Assembly (NCBI GenBank): GCA_963921825.1
Contig: OY997592.1
Coordinates: forward strand, 58,672,336-58,736,335
Origin: Erodium maritimum
Taxonomy: Eukaryota > Streptophyta > Magnoliopsida > Geraniales > Geraniaceae
DNA: 64,000 bases
Direction of reading: 5' to 3'
Part shown: positions 18,150-28,982 of the stretch, piece after piece
Position numbering within the stretch: the first letter of the stretch is position 1
Layout: every line of letters begins with the position of its first letter
Notes under the pieces: model-generated
Seen by the model: only the letters and a program-made list of their open reading frames with translations
Databases searched by the model: none
Told to the model about the DNA's origin: nothing
Translations under genes and position numbers: made by a program

Positions 18150-18700
18150 CTCAATTGTTTTAATGCTCATACATGCAACATGCTTATGAAAGACCTTGGG
18201 TTGTAAGCCCTTAATGACGGATCCGCTATCATGGAGTTTGTCCCAATATGCTTTACGGATAATGGTCCATTTTGAACTCTCTTCTTTATAACTTGGAACT
18301 TTATGTCTATATGTTTAGACTTTGATGAGCTCTTGTTGTTGTGGAAATATGCAACTGCTGAGTTACTGTCACAAAATAACTTTAGTGGTTTTTCAGCATT
18401 TTCCAAAATGTGCAGCCTAGTGACAAAGTTTCGCCATAATCCCTGGTTTGATGCCTCATAGCATGCTACAAATTCTACTGTCATAGTGGAGGAAGCTACA
18501 AGTGTTTGCTTAACGCTTTTCCACGATATAGCTCCTTCGGGTAATAAGAAAATATAGCCTGATGTAGACTTTTTGCTATCCTGGCACCCAGCTAAATCAG
18601 AATCTCAATACCCAACGACCTCCAAACGGTCTGATTTTCTATAAGTGAGCATGTAATGTTTTGTCCTCTTTAGATACCTCCAAACGAATGCTTGCATGTA
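18150..18700 (-). pseudogene. Copia RNase H fossil
   Basis: The minus strand reads FVACYEASNQGLW, LKLFCDSNSAVAYFHNN and KHIDIKF, which are characteristic Copia RNase H blocks near the 3' end of pol. Upstream remnants resemble the family sequence that normally precedes them. It is a fossil part of the Copia element above and is not functional. Confidence 0.82.
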
Positions 18701-18907
18701 GCCCAAAAGTGATTGAAATTAACATCGATGGGAACTTTAACCATAAAATCTTTAGATCCTTCAAATACAATGACATGCAAGAAGAAAAACGATGACATGC
18801 AATCATAAACAAGTTTCAAGAACACAAAGTTCACCATTAATTCAACAAAGTTGGCTCTACGACTTGTGGGAGAGAGTTATGGGTTAACCAAAACAACAAC
18901 CAAAGAG

Positions 18908-20999
18908 TTTTTTTATAAGCGATGAAATTTATTAAACTAAGAAAAAAGGAACCCAAAGTTAGGAGATGCAACCTAAAAAGGGGATCGTCCCAAAATCTTC
19001 TAGGGAGGTCGGCCCAAAGCTGAAACCCAGCTGAAACCACGCACAAACAAAAATAACACAAGAGAACGCAATCACTAGAGTTTACACACACACTCCATAA
19101 AACGACACAACAAGCTAGGATGAAGCCTCATCTGCTAGTGAAACAACGTCTTCCTCATCACCAAAATCATCGAAGTCTAGCACATCATTATCTAGATCAA
19201 GCTTGCCTGATGCCTCGCTATAATTGGAATGATCTGAAACCTCATCCCCTGGTACTAAAGACTTTACTCCTAATGCTTTAAACATGTCCCAAGCTCTTTG
19301 TCTTCCATCTCTAGTTCTGCAAAGGGAACGATATTTTGCCTGATAGTGAACAAAACACGGGGGGGATTTTTTGGGCCTCCCTCTTCGTCTTCTGAACAAA
19401 CATGTGGTTGCCTTGGTTACCTGAACACTGCCCTCCAAAGAGTTGATCGAGTCCGGCACAAACTTAGGAGAGATGCAATATCCACTTTGAACGTGCAAGT
19501 TAAACCCGATCTTTTCCTTTTCAAAACACGAGAGGGTTGTAGGGAGGCCCGTAGTTGATTGAGGACTCGAGTCCAACAAAGGGCCTTTATTGACCGACCC
19601 AACTTGAGAAGGAGAGGTCCATTTGTTGTCTGGCCCAGTTTGGGTTTGTGTTGGAGCAAAAAAGTCCCCAACATCCAAGGCCTTGTCCTTTACATGTTCA
19701 TATAACCGGTCAAATTTCAAAACTTCTGATCCCATAATTAACTCCGGAAATAAAGGAATTGACACCCAATCTTTCGGAAAGACTAGGCTGGAGATCGGAG
19801 CCGAAGAGTTAGGGTGATCCATGCTAATACGAGATTGTGCATATCTCTCCAAGATCTCATTTGTAGTCAATGGGCTCGCCGGTCTTCGTTCTAAGGAAGC
19901 TAACACCTGCAACTCACCTTCCCTCACCAGAATCAGGTCGGGACTGACTGGCGTGACCGTAAGCTTGAAAAAAGAACCCTCCAAATCCAAGCTAACCACA
20001 GACTATGTGAAGATTTCATCGGACCGGACTAGCACAAAAGCTTTGTCCAATGACGTCTCTTCGAAGTTTAGCACTAAGATGAAAAAACCTGCCACTACGG
20101 CCAAGTTGGCCTGAATTCGACTGTAAAACGGGATACCTTGTACGACCAACCATTGAAATTCACCCCCTTTCAAGACACAATCTCCAGATACCAAAGCCAA
20201 ACAAAAATAAGAACATGGCATCTCTCTCAAATGAGATTCTCCTTGATGATCCAGAACGGTGTGAACATGAACACCTTACAACCAAAATCTATAACAGTTC
20301 CCTCTGGGAATCCTTCCTGAATTAGAAACGTTGTAATCTGCTTCACCGTCTAAGGTACAAAAGCAACACCGATGAAACTTTTTTCTGCGATCCAGAGTTG
20401 ACATTCTGAAACTCTCTCTGTCACATGTCGATCACCAGAGAACTCCTCAATCTGCTCAACTCCAGCTTTAGGCTCATCTTTCCCCTGAGGCTCCGAACTT
20501 CTCATAACCTGCTTCGGCCTCGGGTGAACAACCGACCAGGCCAAATCAACGAGGAGCTGATGCCCTCTATACTTCGATCCGTTCAAATGGAGGATGATGT
20601 TTTGGCCGATAACAAAGAGTTTGTATGAACGAATCTAAAACACACACCACGTCTGTTAGACTTTGGTAGCCTGAACACCTTCACGATCACGCCGAAACGA
20701 GAACAAAGATTTCGCAGCCACCCTGCCTGCTGGGATATTACAAACGAAGAGATTGTAATCACCTCCTTCACAGTGCACTCCCTCTCCTCTATTCTGATTT
20801 CCAACTCCATCCGGAAGATCATCGATTCCGGGCCTCTGCACCTGTGAACCTACACGAACTCCATTTGGAGATAAGACAGAATCTCACTGAAACTTGCCGG
20901 AAAGTGACTCTTCAACAGCGGCCATCTCTCTGGCGTCGGTGCAAAAGTCGAAGTCTTCTCTAATCTCTTGCTCTCATTCTTCAGCGTCCACACCACGTT
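18908..20999 (-). mobile_element. LINE-like element carrying only an ORF1 remnant, inserted in the Copia right LTR
   Basis: On the minus strand the element ends CGCTTATAAAAAAA (T run at 18908-18914 on +). Flanks are a 15-bp direct repeat with two differences, ACAACAACCAAAGAG (18893-18907) and ACAACAATCAAAAAG (21000-21014). The minus-strand product order is an RRM-like piece near 20822-20583 (FVISQQAGWL, SRFGVIVKVF, KSNRRGVCFRFVHT), a linker (20586-20350), a C-terminal ORF1 piece (20230-20003), and a 294-codon open frame at 19999-19115 with an acidic C-terminus. RRM plus this C-terminal domain is the usual make-up of plant L1 ORF1 proteins. Frames change between pieces, so it is a pseudogene. 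No endonuclease or reverse transcriptase is present. Confidence 0.75.
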
Positions 21000-21460
21000 A
21001 CAACAATCAAAAAGTTAACCCTTAAACACAAACCATGCCTTAGAGGCGTTGTTGAACTAATAGGAACAAAAGATAAAAGCAGCGCAAATAATAAAATGTT
21101 ACTTACTTGAAGCCATGAGAGAACATTTGATGAAGATGAACATTGTTATGGATCTTCCAATGGATTATACTTGCTCCATAAACTCTCGGATGAGGTGAGA
21201 AGAAAGAGGAGTAGAAACCAAAATGTTTCAAAATGCCAAGTATTCCATCGGGGACCATAACCCTTTATTTATAGATGACTAATGCATAGTTGGCCAACTA
21301 TTAGTAATTTTAATTCGACCCCTCAATAAAAATAAAATTACAACTTGATATCTACACTTTTAACTGTCATGACACCTTAATGATACCTATTAGATATAAT
21401 TTTCAATGATTACTTTAAATGTCTAACTTTAATGATAACATGTACATTAAACACATGTGT

Positions 21461-22657
21461 GTACAAACAACAATGTTTCTCACAGAAAAACAGCGTATTT
21501 CGCTTCTACAAACGTGGAAAACGTTTTTTCAAGGGGAAACCCTAGCCTCCAAAGCTACGCTTACCATCACCAATCTCCCATGCCCAGCCATCGGCCCTAT
21601 GATGGACTCCGAGCACTCTCTAACGCTTGATATCGTCTTATCAACCCCGAACCAACCAACCTCTCCCGCTTTTCCGGAGATGACTATCCCATCGGGGGCT
21701 ACCGGCGGGAACCCGATATACTCGGGGCCTCGACCACCACCGGTAAACCCTACTGATAACACTACTACGAAGCAACCGGTGGAAACTGAGCATACAACAC
21801 CAGAGTTTCGTCACGACGAGAAGCTGTCATCTCCGGCCTGGTCGACGCTACATCTGGCCCACATTGAAGTGGGTCGAGCAACATCACGTCCCCAAGGGTA
21901 TTCGATCAGAAATAAAGGGGAGCTCTCGGAACCAATACGGGATATTGGATGGTATCGCCGGGGTTTATTGCGACGTACCTCGGAAATGGGACCTCGCCCA
22001 TGTTATCGAGTAGGGGGAAGAGAGCAGGAAATATAAAGGGGAACGACGATCGGGATCAACATGCCCACCTACAAGGGAAACGAAAGGTAGATCAGAACCA
22101 GCCGGAAGGACGGGATCCTTGTAGGACAAAGATGGTGAAAACAGAGGTAGAGGGAAGTACACAACTACCCCATACCGAAGGGGGTTGGGTTTGCTCCATC
22201 ATGCCCCTACTAGTGCGAGAGGAGGAAGGTCAAGAATCGTATATGGAGGCACAACAGCCTCCGGTGGAGAAATGAAAGGACCCAGCAGGTATGGGAAGAC
22301 TCCATCAGGACATATACCCACGGACCCAGGACTACCGGTGTTGGGAAGTCTTGGGAAAACCGCACTCACAACACTCTCTCTAGGTTTGCATTATATTTTT
22401 CATTACGATAGGTTTTGTTGGTTTTGGCTAGTTATATTTCGGTTGTTGCTGGATTTGTTAGTTTGCGTTGGTCAGATTGATTGTAAGAATAATTCCATCT
22501 GTCCAGGATTTCAACTAAACTTTTTCTACGGGTTCAGAGCGCTGGGTGTCCTACGAAAGACCTAAACATATTTTGTTCTCAGGGTTTTCAGCCCTCCACG
22601 TGTACGGTTTAATTAGCATTAATAATACAATTCCTACTTTAAAAAAAAAAAAAGAAG
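21461..22657 (+). mobile_element. LINE-like retroposon inserted in the Copia right LTR
   Basis: A 13-base A run near 22641-22653 marks the 3' end. ACATGTGT occurs just left of the unit (21453-21460) and just right of the A tail (22658-22665) and is the likely TSD. LTR similarity resumes past the tail, supporting insertion into the LTR. The main open frame from the ATG at 21473 (MFLTEKQRISLLQTW) to 22036 codes for about 187 aa rich in Pro/Thr/Ser. Frames at 21949-22275 and 22185-22565 follow. I recognise no domain; ORF1-like sequence is a guess from context. No reverse transcriptase is present. Confidence 0.6.
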
Positions 22658-22870
22658 ACATGTGTACATTGTGGATGTTAATCCAATTCATTTTTGGAGT
22701 GATGGACTTATCCGAAAAGCACTTATCAGCTAAAAATATATAAAGCGAGTAAAAACATCCGGTCCAAAAGTTATATTTGCAGTGGAAGTTTTAATATGAT
22801 TATTAATAGGTGACATTCCTTTTCATGTGCATATCAAATTACTGATATGACTTACATTATATGAGCCTTT

Positions 22871-24728
22871 AGAGGAAAAATCAAATAGAAACCACTCCTT
22901 AACGTAAAAACCATGTGAACCAATCCAAGCCATTGATTTTAAGAATGGATGGATGAGATGCAATTGATTTGTTGACTGCAAAAAAACAGCACTTTTTAGT
23001 GAGGGGTAAGGGCTTTTTAGTAAAACCATCATATTAATTTTTTTTACCAATTCACTAATTTAATTTTTCCCGCTTCGTTTGAACTCTGATTGGCTTCAAA
23101 CTTGCGCCATTAGTTTTGTTTTTTAAAGGGCTTTCTATCAAGATCAGTCATGAATATATTTTGAAGCACGAAAAAAAAATTATTTTGGGGCTGGTTTTAA
23201 AAAAAAAATTAAGTCTGGGTAATTTTTATCAACACTATACACTGAGTTTATCAACACTATACACTGAGTTTATCAACACTATACACTGGGTTTATCAACA
23301 CTATACACCAGTTTTATCACCTCATTTTCCAAAGTCGAGCATGATTTTTATCACATCATCTCATGTTTTTTTCATGAACACTAAGCACTAGTTTTATCAA
23401 CATTAAACACTATGTTTATCATTAAATTACATGTGTTTTTATCATCCCATCACATGTTTTTTTATCAACACTAAACTCTAGGTTATCACCCTTATTTCAG
23501 GGCTGATTTTTAAAAAAAGTTAAGTCTGTGTAATTTTTATCAACACTATACACTGGGTTTATCAACACTATACACTGGGTTTATCAACACTGAACACCAG
23601 TTTTATCACCTCATTTTCCAAAATCGAACATGATTTTTATCACATCATCACATGTTTTTTTATGAACACTAAGCACTAGTTTTATCAACACTAAACACTA
23701 TGTTTATCATTAAATTACATGTGTTTTTATCATCCCATCACATGTTTTATCAACACTAAACTCTAAGTTATCACCCTTATTTCGGGGCTGATTTAAAAAA
23801 AAAAAGTTAAGTCTGTGTAATTTTTATCAACACTATACACTGGGTTTATCAACACTATACACTGGGTTTATCAACACTATACACTGGGTTTATCAACACT
23901 GAACACCAGTTTTATCACCTCATTTTCCAAAATCGAACATGATTTTTATTACATCATCACATGTTTTTTTATGAACACTAAGCACTAGTTTTATTAACAC
24001 TAAACACTATGTTTATCATTAAATTACATGTGTTTTTATCATCCCATCACATGTTTTTTTATCAACACTAAACTCTAGGTTATCACCCTTATTTTGGGGC
24101 TGATTTTAAAAAAAAGTTAAGCCTGTGTAATTTTTATCAACACTATACACTGGGTTTATCAACACTATACACTGGGTTTATCAACACTGAACACTATTTT
24201 TATCACCTCATTTTCCAAAATCGAACATGATTTTTATTACATCATCACATGTTTTTTATGAACATTAAGCACTAGTTTTATCAACACTAAACACTATTTA
24301 ACACTAGTTTGATACCTCGATATAAAAAATTTATTAGTGAAGAATTATCAACACTTATCATTGTTTTTATCACCCCAATATAACTTTTTATTTTCGTGCT
24401 ACAAAATATATTCATGACTGATCTTTAGTTAAAGCCCTTGGAAAAAGAAAAATATTGGCGCAAGTTTGAAGCTAATCGGAGTTCAAACGAATCGGGAAAT
24501 ATTAAATTAGTGAATTGGTTAAGAAAAAAATGGACACTTGTCCACATGGCACCATGCTTTCACAATTATGCCCTTGCTTGTGTGAGAAAGGAAGAAAGTG
24601 GCGTTGGTTTTTGTGGAATTGGGATGATGATGTGGCATTATGGTGAATGTTGGATCTAAAGGGTATATGGCTAGGATTGGTTCACACAGTTTTTAGGATA
24701 AGGAGGGTTTCTATTAGATTTCTCCTCT
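22871..24728. mobile_element. Non-autonomous hAT-like element, copy B
   Basis: The 8-bp direct repeat GAGCCTTT lies on both sides (22863-22870 and 24729-24736). The ends AGAGGAAAAATCAAATAG and its counterpart ending AGATTTCTCCTCT match those of copy A at 13753-14950. There is no transposase frame. It is longer than copy A because of an internal tandem array with a ~300-bp unit. Confidence 0.85.
23187..24300 (+). repeat. Tandem array, ~285-313-bp unit, ~3.6 copies, inside hAT-like copy B
   Basis: Units start near 23187, 23499, 23784 and 24096, each with GGGGCTGATTTT followed by an A run and AAGTCTGTGTAATTTTTATC. Inside each unit a shorter motif, GGGTTTATCAACACTATACA, repeats two to four times, so this is a higher-order repeat. 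Unit lengths differ mainly through the number of these short motifs. Confidence 0.85.
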
Positions 24729-24736
24729 GAGCCTTT

Positions 24737-25060
24737 ATACCTAAAAGAATAAATAGACCACTAACTAGTAGAAGTTCATATCGGATTGAAGATCGATTTC
24801 TGAAATCGTGATATAACTCGCCATAGACAGATGATGCTCAACCAGAAAAACAACCTCAATTGATTTGAGGCTGAGTTTTGTTCAGTCCTCTTGTTCTTGG
24901 GCACTGCCCTTTCCTTGTTTTTTTGCCCTCCTTTTTCATTCTCTGAAAATATCGAGCTTTATAATATGCATTGCTGATCAAAAAAAAAAAAGACAACCTC
25001 AAGAGAGATCACGCTCTTTGAAGACCGGGAGAGATGATGGATGAAATTCCGAAATCACAA
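24737..25060. other. Intergenic DNA before the LTP-like gene
   Basis: It contains the short LINE tail listed separately and otherwise nothing recognised. Confidence 0.4.
24860..24992 (+). mobile_element. 5'-truncated LINE tail, 133 bp
   Basis: A 10-bp direct repeat ACAACCTCAA flanks it (24850-24859 and 24993-25002). The right end is TGCTGATC followed by an A run. The same 3' motif, TGCTGATAAAAAA, ends the retroposon at about 41292, so the two probably share a LINE family. Confidence 0.65.
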
Positions 25061-25109
25061 CATGCATGCTCTCTTCTACTATACATGCATCAACTCCGCA
25101 TAACACAAC

Positions 25110-25225
25110 GCACACGTGACTCCACTTTGTTTCTACACTATATATAACCACCACCACTACACATTAACTCTTATATATATGAAGCAAAGGTTGTTGAACA
25201 CTCTACACTCAATATAATAACAGAA
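25110..25225 (+). promoter_or_regulatory. Core promoter and leader of the LTP-like gene
   Basis: A TATA box, CTATATATAAC at 25138-25148, lies about 80 bases before the ATG at 25226, a normal spacing for a short plant leader. A CACGTG G-box core is at about 25113-25118, and a CATGCATG RY-type motif occurs near 25062-25069. Those two elements are often found in seed or ABA-responsive promoters; that regulation is inference. Confidence 0.6.
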
Positions 25226-26073
25226 ATGGCGCTAAAGTTGCAAACATTGTTGACCCTAGTGGTAGCGGCGGGAGTTCTGAGCTCCGGCGGCCAGGGGGTG
25301 GAGGCGCAGGGCTCTTGTAGGGTGGACTTCCAGGACCTGGTGTCGCACTGCACCAGGTTCGTCCAGAGGAGCGGCCCGATGATTCCAGGATCGGCCGAGT
25401 GTTGCAGGGTGATTAAGCCTTTCGACATGTCGTGCGCTTGCAGCGTCGTCACCAAAGACATCGAGAACATCATTAGCATGGAGAAGGCAGTGTTCGTCGT
25501 CAGATCTTGCGGCATCAAAGTCCCCGCGGGCTTGAAATGCGGAAGTAAGTGCGCACATACTAATCAATCTGCTAGAAAATATGGAGCTGTTATTCTTGAT
25601 TTTGCACCATAACACCGACAACTCTCCACCTCTCTTAACAACCGTTCGAGTTAAATTTGATTCTTTACAAATATTTTGGACGTCACAAATATATCCCGCT
25701 TTAGACTCGAGCCAGTAACATTAGCATTTAGCATGTGCATTGCATTTATACTTGTAGGTCTTTTTACGTTGAGGTTGCTCTTGTTGCAATTTTCTCTTTT
25801 ATCCTTGATTGGGTCTTGGAGTTGAAATACACATTATCGATCAAAAATATATCGTCTCCTTATGTTATGTTATTTTTTTAACTGAATATGTTTTGAGACA
25901 TGATGCTTTCATTATAATGGGTCCGGATTCTAACAAGGTTCTTCTACTCTACAAATAGATTGTTTATTTGACTCGAAATTATCGTGATTGGTTATATTTG
26001 GAGACATTGTAAACGTTGTTTTTGTTTGTTTTGTTTTGTCTTAGGTTACACTGTTCCTCCTCCGCGGACTTGA
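25226..26073 (+). CDS. Secreted nsLTP-like protein (eight-cysteine, protease inhibitor/LTP superfamily)
   Basis: Two exons, 25226-25544 and 26045-26073, give 115 aa. Residues 1-27 form a signal peptide (MALKLQTLLTLVVAAGVLSSG), with likely cleavage near VEA-QG. The mature part has eight cysteines at 31, 42, 59, 60, 70, 72, 95 and 105: C-X10-C-X16-CC-X9-C-X-C-X22-C-X9-C, which is the fold-defining pattern of the superfamily. The second exon adds only SYTVPPPRT after Cys105, and the intron sits just past the last cysteine, as in many nsLTP genes. Such proteins bind lipids in the apothracic space of the cell wall or on the cell surface; the ligand cannot be read here. If the intron were retained, the frame would run on to about 25612. 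An AATAAA-like signal lies near 26170-26190. Confidence 0.85.
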
Positions 26074-26190
26074 AGATTAAGGATAAATGGCTGCTGCCAA
26101 GTGAATACGGGGAGGATCGGTAGCATCATGGCTATGAAGAATCATATGTATCTTTGATTTCCAGCTTTTAATAAAATTAAATGAATAAAA

Positions 26191-26602
26191 TTTCTCAATT
26201 TGCTGCAAAAATAAATTGATATAGTTCCCATGTTGTGTTCTTAACCTTAAGACCAAGGATCCCCAATTGGTACAAGATATTTGGTGAAAGTTACTTATTA
26301 AATATTGATTATAATCAAGTCATACTTTAAACTTAAAAAGATAGGTTGTATATACAATATTTTAAAATTTTACAAGTATTATTTAAACATGTAACTTTTC
26401 TTTTAGCAGAAAATGAAGTTTCATACCTTTGAATTTGAGAAAAATTAAAGGACAGGAAGAATGAATTTTGTTAGTTAAACAACTGAAGGTAGATTTTTGT
26501 TCTAAAGAAAATCCCACTGGATTTTTGTCTATGGAGAAAATTGTTCTCTTTCTCGGTACCTGTGTCGTTGTCTTAGTTTCGTCCTAACTTTCTGTTATAA
26601 TT
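26191..26602. other. Intergenic DNA
   Basis: AT-rich sequence between the LTP-like gene and the next LINE-type ORF1. No supported feature was found. Confidence 0.4.
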
Positions 26603-27157
26603 GTGTCGACACCCTCATCTGTTGTGCCACCGCCCTCAGCCACCGACAAGTTTCCATCCTTCTATGATTCTCTCGCTCCTTTTCCCCTTATCATGCCTCC
26701 AAAGCCACATGTTGGTTTTGTTAAACCGGTAAAGGAGAGGAAGAAACGCCGGACCGAAACCCTGCCTCCAGATACGACACTGTCATCTCCAACCGAACCT
26801 CTGCAACCTTCGTTGTTGAAGGACAAATCATTGGTGGTTTACTCGCGGGGTGATACCACGCCGATTTCGATCACGACCAAGGTGAAACGGGACCAGCCTC
26901 TCAAGTTTCTCGGTCAAGCCTTATCGATGTGTTTCATGGGGGCTCCTCATGCTCTTGCGAGTTCACCAGAGACGATCCTACCACATCCTTTGATAATCAC
27001 GACGGTGGCAACTACTGCTAGGGTTATAGAGACTCCTACTCCTCTGGCGCCGACAACCCCTCCTACTAGGGTTCTGACCCCACCTCTAGTGACCAAGGCG
27101 ATGGCCACCTTCGCTAGGGTTCTATCTCCTCATGTTCCGTCATCACCGATGGGGGAC

Positions 27158-28982
27158 TGAAGCAGGTGCATTTTAACACATAAAATGGCCACATTATATC
27201 GAGTTATATAGGCTTTTAGTCCGATTTTCTATCATAGAGTTAGGTTTATCATGAATAATTGTTTTTCTCTGTGTGTTCGGTGTTTCAATGGAAAACCGAT
27301 GTATTTTGGGTGTTTCGTGCAGGTGGACCGTCAAGAGGGTCGATTTTGTTTTCTCCTAAATATATTCATGATTGGTCTTGTTTTGTAGGTCTCGAGAAGA
27401 GGAATTTTTTGGCGCAAGAACGAGATCAATCAGAGCTCAAACGAAGTCGGGGCGAACAAAATAGCGAAAAAGGAGTAAAAATGGAGCAGCAAGTTACAGG
27501 GTGACACGTGGCGCCGCCAACCCACCTCTCCACGCGCGACAGTTGGCGCCGCCAGCCGCCTTCTGTTCTGCAGTCGACACATGGCGTAGCCGGGTCCCAC
27601 CGCTGGCGTGTCTCACTACGTGGCTACCCCCTTCGTCCGACACCTGGGGCATGCGTGTCCCAGGCCTGCCGGCTGCCCTTCTCCTCTAGACACGTGGCGG
27701 CCTCCAACCGCCGTCCCTCCTCTGTCCGACACCTGTCCAAGCCCTCAGCCTCTCTCCTCTTGACACCTGCTCTCTCCATTCGCGACACTTGTCCCGGTTG
27801 TCTCCTCTCTTGTGTTGACGCGTGGGCAGCTCCTCTTCCCTTTTCATTTATGCTCAGCCGCAACTCTGAAGGAACGGCACCATTTTTTAGCATAGAGCAC
27901 ACAACACGAACACGAGATCCATTTCTTGTACAACTTTTATTTTATTTTATAGAATTAAATTGAGAGTCTATTATCTTGAGTTTTGTTGATTGATGATCAA
28001 AATATTTGTGATTAGATAACTATTTTGAGAGCTTAAATTTAATTGTTGTGGTTGGGGATTTTGAGAGAGAAGCTTCAAATCATTTGGAGATTTTTCAAGA
28101 GCATCAAGGCTAGAGATTAGAGGAGGGGAAGAACAAGCTTTGGACAACTAATTCGGTGATTGTATCTCAACTTTCATCTTGATTATGAGTTTAATTGTTT
28201 GTTTATTTTCATCCTTGTATTTTCTCACCATGAACACCTAAACCTCCAATTTCTAGGGCTATTGGGGATTAGAGTAGGGATTTCCATATTTTGAATGCTT
28301 CGATTGCGATGCTTGTTGATTTGCTTTAGTGTCTATGATTGATTTGTGTGTAATGTTTTACCTCCCATGTAGGCTTGGTAATTGTTTTGAATTAGGATCT
28401 GTCACTTGAAAGAGGAGGATTCTAATTAAGTCAAAAATCGATCATAGGTTGGATTTAAATCCTAGCTAGAACTAGCGGGGTTAATATAATTGCAATAGCC
28501 ATAGACTTGTTTTGTCGAAAGCTAGAAGTTGTCATAGAACTTAACGCTTTGGGTCTTCCTACATCGAGAGTCGAAAGAACTCGGTGGTTAGATTCCATTA
28601 GGGTCTGAATCGTTCGAAAGAAGTTAGGACTAGAGTCGAGACAACTCGTAACCTCTAAAATAAGTCGACATCGCAACAATCGAACGTGTTCAATTTTATG
28701 GAATGAACTCGATGAACCCATGCCCTTGATTTCTCTTCACTTGATTCAAGATAAGAAAACTCTCTTTTAAATTCTGTATTTTCTTTATTTTCTTTTTAGT
28801 CGATATAGTTTTATTTTTAAAACATAAAAACTCGATTTTTACCGAAACAGCTTAGCTACGAACTTTAAATAGTAAGTGATTGTCTATTGCTCTCTTGGGC
28901 TCGATATCCCGAAATGTACTTCCGATTACTACTTGGCGACCGGTACACTTGCCGTGTCCCGTTTCTGCGATTAAAACCCGCA
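27158..28982 (+). mobile_element. Solo LTR, Ty3/Gypsy-like (Tat/Athila-type features)
   Basis: The fossil LTR starts TGAAGCAGGTGCATTTTA and ends near AAAACCCGCA. GGAC occurs on both sides (27154-27157 and 28983-28986) and is the likely remaining TSD. The end block with TTGGGCTCGATATCCCG and GCGACCGGTACACTTG resembles the conserved 3' end of Tat/Athila-type LTRs. A degenerate array of GACACGTGGCG-like units spans 27505-27830. No internal coding region and no second LTR are present. Confidence 0.62.
27505..27830 (+). repeat. Degenerate GACAC(C/G)TGG array in the Gypsy-like LTR
   Basis: About nine GACACSTGG-like blocks (for example GACACGTGGCG, CGACACATGGCG, CGACACCTGGGG, GACACCTGC) recur every 25-50 bases in a GC-rich stretch. 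Confidence 0.6.

Larger units (their letters stand above)
17150..22685 (-). mobile_element. Ty1/Copia fossil with two LTRs, nested by two retroposons
   Basis: Two long direct repeats mark the LTRs. The left one spans about 17190-17710. The right one starts near 18850, is interrupted at 18908-20999 and again at about 21461-22657, and ends near 22685. They share blocks such as GAGAAGAAAGAGGAGTAG and CATGACACCTTAATGATA but are clearly diverged, so the insertion is old. A polypurine-like AAGTGGGAGATT on the minus strand abuts the left LTR. Between the LTRs only an RNase H remnant survives (about 18150-18700). Minus orientation fits RNase H lying next to the left, 3' LTR. The element is broken and mostly deleted. 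Confidence 0.75.

Noticed and set aside
19115-19999. 294-aa minus-strand frame as a host transcription-factor-like gene
   Set aside because: It sits within a LINE-like unit with an A tail and TSD, downstream of an RRM-type ORF1 piece, so it is the C-terminal part of a LINE ORF1.
23187-24300. Repeat array as a CRISPR-like or centromeric array
   Set aside because: Unit length, lack of distinct spacers, plant context and placement inside a TSD-bounded DNA element all argue against both.
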